The notes beneath the pieces are model-generated. The model searched no databases. It had not been told where the DNA came from and saw only the letters and a list, made by a program, of their open reading frames with translations. The position numbers and the translations under genes are program-made. 64,000 bases of DNA from Girardia tigrina (taxonomy: Eukaryota > Platyhelminthes > Tricladida > Dugesiidae), in the NCBI GenBank assembly GCA_001938485.1, contig MQRK01248982.1:4783-68782 (forward strand). Direction: 5' to 3'. Shown here in pieces: positions 55,555-64,000 of this stretch (the stretch's first letter is position 1; each line of letters begins with the position of its first letter).

Positions 55555-55586
55555 TAATTAGAATTTGTTCTTTTGTTTGGAAATAC

Positions 55587-56220
55587 AGTGACCTCTCGCT
55601 ATAACGCGAAGCTCGGGAGCCAAAGGTTTCCTCGCGTTATACTGAGGATCTTATTGCGAGGATCTTTCGGTTGTAAAAATGATAATTTACACGTCTCTAA
55701 AATCCACGCGTTAAAAACAATTCGATTAAGCTTACTTGACTAAAATCATGAAGAGAAATTCCTGCAGCTAATGAATTTATTGATTACAATATAAAAGTTA
55801 AGTACATACAATGTTGAGATATAAATGAGGATAAGGTTTAGTTGTTAAAAGTTTAAAAAAATCGGTTATTTTTGTTTGTTTATGCTGACTATGCGATAGA
55901 TTTTGAATAGTTGCAATCAAGCCTTTAAGTTTGTAAAACTTCATATCATCGATTTCAGATTTTTGGGCTTCAAGAAATTGCTTGTGCGGCTGTTAGAATT
56001 GTTGAAGTCGCAAAAGCAATGAATCTTCAGTATCTGTTTCACTGTGTGTTTGATTAACCGAAGCATCTTTTAAATCATTATGAATAATTTCGTTGTCACT
56101 TAACATTTCACTGGATATTATATCCTCATCGAGACTAATCCATTGCTGTAGAATCTCCTCCCGTTGTTCATTGTTTCCTTAATCGAGATCGAAATTCTCA
56201 CAATTCACTTATTCCTCCTT
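55587..56220 (-). mobile_element. pogo/Tigger-like remnant downstream of Relish
   Basis: The terminal sequence CAGTGACCTCTCGCTATAAC starts at 55587, a typical Tigger end. On the minus strand at 55.97-56.17 kb, REEILQQWISLDEDIISSEM and LSDNEIIHNDLKD resemble the acidic Tigger C-terminus. Confidence 0.6.
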
Positions 56221-57240
56221 CAACAAAAAAAGAAACTAGTACGGTGTTCATAATGGAAGTGAAAAAAATATGCCTTGAAAAGTTTTGTTTTGCTGCCACG
56301 ATGTGGAGGACTACGTTAATCGTGACAATTTATCTGTAGTATCGCACTTTTTTACATATTTATTGATATTCATTTGTACTTACAATGAAGAACAAAATCC
56401 AAAAAATCTCAAGTGGCGATAAATGCTCGCAATGTAATTTCGACAATATCATTGCAACCAATGTTTGTGAACTGCGCGCAATAAAAATAATCATATCCTT
56501 TGTTCGCCGTCCTGGCCACGTATATGCTCAAATTTCTGCAGTGTAATTGTGATATTTATGAGAAACCCCGGGGTCTTATCTTATGTGCAGAACCCTCTGG
56601 ATGCGGTATTTTGAAATTCAATGAATATCCTAAAAAATGTCGATTGTTCGGTACAGTCCAAAGGTAGCCAGGAAAATGACCTGTTGTAGAAGAGTTATGG
56701 CCCTGGATTTTCTGCGGTTTGTGATGGGTCCATTTTAAATTTGTTGTTAATAGTATTGTTGTTCGATTCATCATTTTAAAATAATCGTCTCCGACAATTA
56801 TTCAAATTGTTTTTCTGATAATTATTAAATCAGGTACGATATTTAAGTTGAAATAATTGTTAGTCGTAATTTAATTATTCAAATAAATGAAACAGAACTT
56901 GAACTCAGAAAAATTGAAAAAGGGGATTTAGGAACAGTAAATTATTATACGTTCGCATAAAAATTGTTATCAGTTATTTCATACAAATTCGTTTGAAAAT
57001 CTTTGTCACAAAAACTCGTTCATAAAAAAGATTTTCAGTAACCACAATTTTCGTTCATTGAAATTAGTATCGAAATTCGTCAATCAGGCAAAATCGAAAT
57101 TTTGTGAAATTGAAAAGTTCAAGTTCGTTAACAAAAATATCAAAAACCAAAACGTAAGCATATTTTCCACAATTGTATATTCGTTGCCTCTTTTACCTTT
57201 GGGGTTTCATTTTTTAAGTAGGTAAAGAATCGTCGCACTT
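56221..57240. other. Intergenic AT-rich DNA
   Basis: No supported feature. A GC-richer patch at 56560-56720 is unassigned. Confidence 0.3.
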
Positions 57241-57259
57241 TTTTGTTAGAAACACGATA

Positions 57260-57416
57260 ATAATATTAGTCATAAGTATATGTTTTATTGGACACTAATA
57301 GCTATATCAATTACGGGTGAGTCAAAGGACCGTCTTTTTATATGCACGAGACTGACTGGTCTTGTTGCGTTTGAGAACGTTTTTATATGACGAATTACTC
57401 TCGTTCAAAGGGTTAA
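57260..57416. mobile_element. TTAA-ended fragment, piggyBac-like
   Basis: It ends GACGAATTACTCTCGTTCAA, then AGGGTTAA (TTAA at 57413-57416). Read inward this is TTAACCCTTTGAACGAG. The opposite end was not found, so the left boundary is approximate. Confidence 0.35.
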
Positions 57417-57572
57417 GGTGATTATTAAATTATTTAAGAAAAAAAAATAAATCATAAATTTGAACATCTCCAAAACAAATTTCAGTATTCGAAAAATAAA
57501 ATTGAAATCAGCAAATTAATAAATCACTTTTGTAATTCAAAATTTTCGGCAGTCAACTCACCAATTCGTAAA

Positions 57573-57694
57573 GGGGGCCATCCAAAATGAGGTCACACAG
57601 AAAAGCGGGACATAATTTTGTGACAAAGTATGACGTGGGGGAGGGGGCGTTGGAAATATGCTAAAATTGTGTGATTTCATTTATGGACAGCCCC
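57573..57694. mobile_element. Small MITE with GGGG(C)xxTCCA inverted ends
   Basis: The left end GGGGGCCATCCAAAATGAGG and the right end TTTCATTTATGGACAGCCCC are inverted, extended by TCACAC/GTGTGA. About 122 bp with a GC-rich centre. Confidence 0.6.
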
Positions 57695-57699
57695 AAAGG

Positions 57700-59045
57700 C
57701 AAAAATATAAAGGAAAATTTAAAATTCACTGTGAGCAACTAGCTAGCCAATTAGAGCGAGTTAAACGATTGAAATAATTTGATTATGGGACAATTACTCG
57801 GCCTGATAACATAACGATAATAATAATAATTGTTTTCCAATTGAATTTTATCCATAAATGAATTTTAAATTCATTTTTAAACATAGTTTTCTTATTTAAT
57901 TCTTTTAAATTATTTTAACTTAATTTAAATTATTTAATTTCTTTTAAATTACTTTTATTATTAAATTATATATTATTTCATGTATCTTTTATATAAAGCG
58001 ACAAATAAATCAGTAATTGTTAATCAACCAAAGTATTCGAACATAACATACAAAAAATCAATTTTTTGACAAACCTAAAACACAATACTAAATTGAGATT
58101 ATCTTTTTGACAAGGAGCAGAAGACTTTAAATATAAATAAAAATATATAAATACAATAAGGACTTCTAACTTAAATTCCGAAACATATTATTTACAGTTT
58201 TATTAAGTAAACAAATCGATGTTAAATTTAGTAAAAATATTATTTTAAAGCATTTGTTTCAATCAAATTAATGTAATGAAGAAAAAAATATATTCGGAGA
58301 TTTATTTAAAATTTGGATTTTCAATTATTGGTAAGACCTGTCATTGATGAACACAATGTGTTTTATTTAATGCTGTTCTTAGTGTTGAATCTCTGAAACC
58401 ATCAACGCTCAAACAAGTCTCTTAGAAACAAAACATTAGAAATATGTTGGAAGACTTGGAATTTTTCAAAAGACACGAGACATCGCATTCCAAAAAGAAG
58501 ACGTTGCAATTATCCATGTATCATATTAAATTTCTCTGGAAGTTATAAAATTTTAAAGTTCCATAAAAGAGTATAAACCCTCATTAATGTCGCTTAAATT
58601 AGTTTTTAGAGAATCATTTGAAATTAAAATGGGTAAACATACCTTTGCTCAACAACATAATTCAGAGAAGTATTTCAGACATGTCCATGGACGTGACGGA
58701 AATAAAGGAATCCTCATTATTTTCCTGTAAATTTTATGAGTCCAATGATGTTACTTCATGTTCCAAATTACTCATCTTCGTGATATATATTCACTTAAAT
58801 AAAATCAAAAACATTAATGATTACACTAACCGACACTCAAATTTAGACAAAGAAGTCTTTATCTCTACTATATGCATAATTTGATGCTGAACACGAATAT
58901 GATAGTCATTTTCCTCCTATACGTCCATATTTTTTGTAAATTGAGAAAAACTGATAATTATATAACTTTTATATTTTAAAGCAAACTTCGATGCTTACAC
59001 GTTAAAACAATAGAATAAATTAATTGTAAATATAGTATAGTATTA
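57700..59045. other. Intergenic DNA, no gene recognised
   Basis: An 88-codon open frame at 58618-58884 has no recognisable features and I do not claim it. Confidence 0.3.
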
Positions 59046-59047
59046 TT

Positions 59048-59226
59048 AAATTAATAATTAACTGCCCTTAATTGTATTCTTATTATTCATGTAATATTTT
59101 TATATATTTTAAATTATAACTTAAAAGAAATTAATTTCTAAAATAGTAAAATAATAGAAAATAGTAAATATTGCATCAAATATATATTAAGAATACAATT
59201 TACGGGCAATTAATTATTACTTTAAT
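59048..59226. mobile_element. Palindromic MITE
   Basis: Arms TTAATAATTAACTGCCCTTA (near 59051) and CGGGCAATTAATTATTA (to about 59218) are inverted copies, extended by ATTGTATTCTTA / TAAGAATACAAT. No coding content. Confidence 0.6.
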
Positions 59227-59536
59227 AACAATCAAATATTGTAAACTATATTTACATTTAATTTGTTTTATTGTTTTAACGAGTAATCATTGTGCGTTGC
59301 TTCAAATTGTGTCATTACTGCTATTTATTTTATAATTCTTGCGTAAGTTATTTTTAATATTATTACCTAATTAATACTTAAACAATTATGTTTTTTTCAG
59401 GTTATGTCGAATAGATATCAATGTATTAACAACCTCAATAAATGGTGTTATATTTGTTGAAAATTTATATTACTCCCAGAATCCAAAGTCTTTTTTTTCA
59501 ATACTTTAAAATGAAAATAAGAGCAAAACAAGTCAT

Positions 59537-60262
59537 TTGCGCCCCTTTGCGACTGCCAGAAATGGTTTTTCTGATCTCTCTCTATGGTCCTCTGGAAAAC
59601 TGAAACAAATGCCATTTTCAACTCCAATGGCTTGGCGTGAGCAGATGGATCATATTAACGATTTTTACTTCTGTTTGACAAATGTTCGTGATTACAGTAA
59701 AAATACAGCTCATCTTATTTATTATCCTGATTTACCGTCAGCAATCCTGCCAAAAGTATATGAACCAGGAGAGGAGCCTGCTGTTCTACCAAATGATTTA
59801 AACATTCTTTCTGACAGCGACGATGAAATATCAAAAACACCTGATAACATGGAAGCCAACTGGAGACCAGATGACGGGGAACACACATGTAAAACCATCA
59901 ACCAAGATCAACGTGATAGTTTTGTCAGAAAATTGGGGTTATCGAAAGATGGTTCCTATCTTGCTGCAACCATGCTTAAACAATTTGGTGTTTTAGCAGC
60001 ATGGACGAACACGACGGCTTACAGGGCAAGGGATTAGATGTTCGTGGAATTTTTCAAAAACAAGTGATGGCGATGAGATGGTCTACGGCGATGACATTGA
60101 AGGTCTTCTTTCGAGAATGAACATTCACACGAATGTGAAAGAGGACTGGTGGCTCTTTGTCGACGGTTGTGTCAATAGTATGAAGGCTGTGCTCATCCAT
60201 AAGGACAACAAGCAAAATAAATTCATTTCGAATCACGTAAATCTGAAAAACCAATATTGTTA
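59537..60262 (+). pseudogene. Broken member of an uncharacterised arthropod protein family
   Basis: Text such as WREQMDHINDFYFCLTN, IYYPDLPSAILPK and VRKLGLSKDGSYLAATMLKQ matches, from memory, a very common uncharacterised arthropod family (DHINDCYFCLVN ... ITYPDIPSSIAPV ... LIRDLNLTKSNAELLTSRLK). The next family block (WRLFIDSSxxSLKAVLLHNGN) appears in another frame as WWLFVDGCVNSMKAVLIHKD (60078-60262). The first frame (59537-60037) ends at TAG, a frame change follows and the C-terminal half is missing. The family's high copy number suggests mobile-element origin. Function unknown. Confidence 0.6.
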
Positions 60263-63200
60263 AAAGTAAAGAATAAAATGATTTCCTTGAAGAAATTCCC
60301 TAATGATATCCTGAAAATTTTAAAAAGAAATATAATTGAAATGATTAACAAATTCAAGAAAATGGTTACAATCACAAAAAAATCAAAATTACTTTTCTGA
60401 TTAATCTGATTTTCAAAACCTCCGACATAATATCTCGAAAAAATCTTTTAAATTACTCACAAAATTATTTAGAAATTTTCCTAGAGACTCACCATCGACC
60501 TTATAAGTTAAAGCTCTTAATACTAGACAGACAAATCAAATTAAACAATAACAGAAAAATAGAGGCATATTCTGTTAACATGGACTAATGTGTTTTATAT
60601 AATTGTAAGTCAATGGTCTGTGAGAAACCCCATGGCGAAATTAATATAAAAGCTTATTTTAAAGATATGTGATGTGACCTTGTTCGGTTATTCGAAATAG
60701 TTGTTGAGACTGGTAAAGCAAATAATTAAACATATTGTGAGCGAATTGCTCTCAACTTATTCGAAAACTTTAAATGGGTGAATAGCGCCACAAATATTTA
60801 GTTGGTGATGTACATAGAATTCAAATGTCTAGTGGGCCATTTTTGTAAGCGGAACTGGCAACATGTAGTGAGCCAAATAAAAAAGTACAAAAAATTCGAA
60901 ACATGTTGTGACATATTAGTTTCCCATTTGTGTTTCCCTGAAATAGTTATTAATTTATAAAATTAATTACAAACGGTTGGTCTTATATGGTTGGCCAGTC
61001 ATTTTTAACTACTCTCAATTTGTACAAGAAGTGAATAGAATGGGGAATCTCTTTTGCAAAGAATACCGTCCTCATTTAAGTCAGAATTTGAACGAACTTC
61101 TAAAAGAACTTTGAAACAGCAAATTTACTCAGAGATGTTTTAGATTTTTGTAGATAATTTGAAGACGTTTTGAAATCTTACTTAACACAGTTATTTCTAT
61201 ATAAAATGTTCAAAAGCTTCTTTGCAAAGATTAGAGAACCACCAATTTGTTAATATCAACGGTTAGATTATTATATCATGCTTAAGGCTTGGATATCTTT
61301 GCTGTTATTATTATTTTTAGTTTTATGATTGTCCTTTCATTTTCGGAATAAATGGTAGTTTAATGCAAGCTGACATCTGGTAAAATAACGAGTTTAGTTT
61401 GGCTTACAAATAATTTTTGTAAGGTATATACAATTGGAAATACTTAGATTAAATTTAATACATAACGAAGGATTTAAGTCTTCTCAAATTCAGTGAAGAT
61501 AAAATTGAAGTGATCAAATGTTTGAGGTTAGAAATAGAGTTTTAATTATTCTTCTTTAATTATTCTAGTCCTTGAGTTTGGTGACAAAGGCAATTTTTGT
61601 AGTTAGCGGATTGTTAGTGCTAGGTGAAAGAGAAGATAATAAACAGGATATTTAAATCTTTAATAAGATTGATGGGGATCAAATCGATGAGATATAAGAT
61701 AGCAATATTAAGTTTAGAGTTTCAACTGTCGCTTTGAACATTTTTCTCTTCATTGTAATTAAAAATATTTGTGGTTTTCCCTTTATAGTATTGGTTTCTA
61801 AGTAAATATGAATATTCTAATATCGTGTAAACCGGTCTGATTACTTAAATATTAATCAATTTCTGTGGTTATATTCCTTATTCCTATTCACGGGGCATTT
61901 TACTTTGTGTGTTTAAAGCATGTCTAAAGACCAGATCAAGCTTATCTTACAAAGAATGGAATCATCTGATGGGTGAAATTCGGAGCATCATAAGAATGAA
62001 CTAGTATTCAACCGTCTCAAGCTTGGGTGTATCAGAATTATTTCTTGATGCATAAACTAAGACTGTTTGGAACCACTAGTCGACAGAACGGTTTAGACTA
62101 AGTTTCTTGACGTTCTTAGGCTATTTTTGGAGAATACTTGAAGTTGATAGATTGAATGACAAAGTCATTGACATAGTAAATGAGTTAAAATGATTTAAAT
62201 CAGATAGTAAAGATTAAACAACATAACTTAACCTTGAATTTACAATTAGCAGAACTACCTTTTCATATGCTGCCGTCTGATTCTCACACACACAGAAACA
62301 TAAATATATAGAAGAGATGTTTCTAATGGCCAATTTAGATTGAGCCATCGGTAGAATAAAATTTTAGAGAAAGAGTTAGTAGAACCCAATATTGGAAGGG
62401 TCAAATATAGACGAAATCATCGCATTATTTTCGAAACATAGATATTTGATGACGAAAACGTCATCATAGTTAGATAAAATTACATTTTTGGGAATAAAAT
62501 TTTAAAACTCGAGCGTTTATACTTTATTATCAAACAGCCAATTAATAAATCAGAGTCTTCAGTCAAAAACAAAGGTGCTCTTTTTTTGTTGGCTCTTAAC
62601 AATTGATGAACTTCAATGTACTCCATGTTAAATAGAAATATAACACACAATACGTATCATGGATATGTATGCGTTTTTTGATAATGTTATATGTATTATC
62701 ATGCTTGGTTGTAAAATAAAGTTGCAAACCACTCTTCAAAATTATCGCTATAAAAATTGCGAAAACCTATCGATACAAAGAATAGGTTTTCCTTTTCATT
62801 AAATATAAAATAATTATGAACTCAAACAAAATTACAAAGATTTAGTTAAATAACTTTATTGAAGGGACGTAAAATGAAGTTTCTTCTAATCGAAAAAACC
62901 TTGTGATCAAGGAAGAAAACTGTTGAAGACGGAAGGTGTCCTCAATCTACCAAAAAAAATAATTCCAGGAATGAAATGAATCTATTCGATTGTTGAGGAC
63001 AGAAGATGTCCTAAATCTGTTGAAAAAAATAATTCCGGGATCTAAATGAATTTATTCATAAAACAATACTATAAATATTATTTAACAATCCATGATAATC
63101 AATTTTAAAATCATTTTTTTATTATTAATTTGCTGTCCGTAATAAGTAGGGCACTACAAAAACAAATTACAGCTAATAGAACTAACAGGTATAATTATGA

Positions 63201-64000
63201 TTGGATAGTCAGTAAACAAGTTAAAGTAAACTGTCCAAACATAGATATTTTTTCTTCTTATGTTTAGATGGAATGGATCCGATTTTTTTGAGTAAACAGA
63301 TGATAAAAAGTCTTAATAACTACTAGAAATAAAATTCATCGGTAAGAAAAATTAATCCACAGTGATAAATTATAATTTTTATATTTTATAACCACTATTT
63401 TTATTTATTATTTTATACTGTCATTTTTAAATATAAACATCTGCTTACACACTCATATATATCCTCTAGACATGCTTCGATTTTTCGACAAAGGTATTTG
63501 CCAAAATGATCTCCGATTTCAAATATAATTCTTCTCCTATTGATTCGATATGAAAAGAACAATAAAGAATAAATGTATCTGTCTATTCGTATAAGAGTTA
63601 AGTAAATGCATATCCTTATCACACCAAGAAAAAGTAAATTCGGTAGACAATTACAATCACAAAATCTCCTTAAAATAAAATTATACACTAGTGGTGTATT
63701 TATACATTGGCGTTAACAGTAATAATTAAAATAATTGGAAAACAATTTAAAATTGACTAATTCAGTCAGCTAAATATTATACTCTCTAAACGTTGTACTA
63801 ATTCACCGAGTCATAAATCCTTGTACCTCGTAATAAAACAAATAGTTGATATTCAATTGAAAGAACAATAATGTGAGGCATGTAAATATATATAATAAAG
63901 AATAGTTAGCATTTTCTTTAACTAATTTGATGATATTATTAATTTTTAAAATTATAATAATAATTGTAAATGTACATTTGTTTTTTGGTATGAATCTGAA
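60263..64000. other. Intergenic AT-rich DNA to the end of the window
   Basis: Apart from the tandem pair at 62.9-63.06 kb I see no supported gene or element. The minus-strand open frame at 63413-63688 has no recognisable motif. Confidence 0.3.
62922..63058. repeat. Two tandem copies of a 69-bp unit
   Basis: GTTGAAGACGGAAGGTGTCC (62923) and GTTGAGGACAGAAGATGTCC (62992) begin two copies that both run through AAAAAAATAATTCC(A/G)GG to ATGAAT(C/T)TATTC. Confidence 0.7.

Noticed and set aside
58618-58884. 88-codon plus-strand frame as a gene
   Set aside because: No motif, no splice or promoter context, length within chance for this composition.
1-64000. tRNA, rRNA or CRISPR features
   Set aside because: No cloverleaf-consistent B-box sequences, rRNA text or spaced identical repeats were seen; the window is eukaryotic.

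Overview
The window is AT-rich animal DNA, about 73% A+T by eye, from an arthropod. The evidence is a Relish-type NF-kappaB gene, many mariner, Tc1, pogo, hAT and MULE remnants, and Gypsy and BEL/Pao retroelement fossils. I cannot place the species further. Almost the whole window is one host gene. A plus-strand NF-kappaB precursor (p100/p105/Relish class) runs from 2198 to its stop at 55180. I rebuilt it as 14 exons. Every exon is open in the chosen frame and every splice phase agrees across the junctions. In order, the exons encode a Rel homology domain (2.2-20.6 kb), an IPT/dimerisation domain (20.6-25.2 kb), a basic nuclear localisation signal (28.0 kb), an acidic Ser/Asp-rich linker (32.1-32.5 kb), ankyrin repeats (36.7-54.7 kb) and a C-terminal death-like domain (54.7-55.2 kb). 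The first exon or exons are not identified.

The linker holds two striking motifs 23 residues apart. One is IETD|G, the classic caspase-8 type cleavage site. The other is DSGIHS, a beta-TrCP phosphodegron of the DSGxxS type. Together they suggest a precursor that is phosphorylated and then cut to free the DNA-binding half from the ankyrin half, as in the arthropod IMD pathway.

The introns fall into two classes. Four are 48-50 bp and nine are 1.2-13 kb. The long ones are packed with mobile-element debris: a Tc1-like element with very long inverted repeats and an apparent 48-bp intron of its own (9.75-11.18 kb), a decayed Tc1 (5.9-7.3 kb), a nearly full-length mariner (34.97-36.27 kb), several mariner, pogo, hAT and MULE fragments, TTAA-flanked MITEs (3.2-4.0 kb), and a DUF4817-type element interrupted by a solo LTR (29.74-31.03 kb). 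There are also Gypsy fossils (13.8-15.7 and 37.0-38.0 kb) and a BEL/Pao fossil with an upstream ubiquitin-like region (40.4-42.2 kb).

The 13-kb intron 36840-50086 is the most unusual region. After the BEL/Pao fossil comes a block of clearly higher GC (about 42.5-48.3 kb). It carries a set of unfamiliar, low-cysteine, beta-rich virus-like reading frames (43.7-47.1 kb) and, on the minus strand, a small multi-exon transcript model with its own plausible initiator (48.2 to about 47.3 kb). Fragments resembling host genes also lie in introns: a Na+/H+ exchanger, a chemoreceptor, a cadherin-like stretch and two unrecognised proteins.

Downstream of the host gene (55.2-64 kb) is intergenic DNA with pogo/Tigger remains, small MITEs, and a broken member of a widespread but uncharacterised arthropod protein family (59.5-60.3 kb). 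Two assembly gaps are present (28956-29005 and 51999-52992). All family assignments come from reading motifs by eye; no searches were run.
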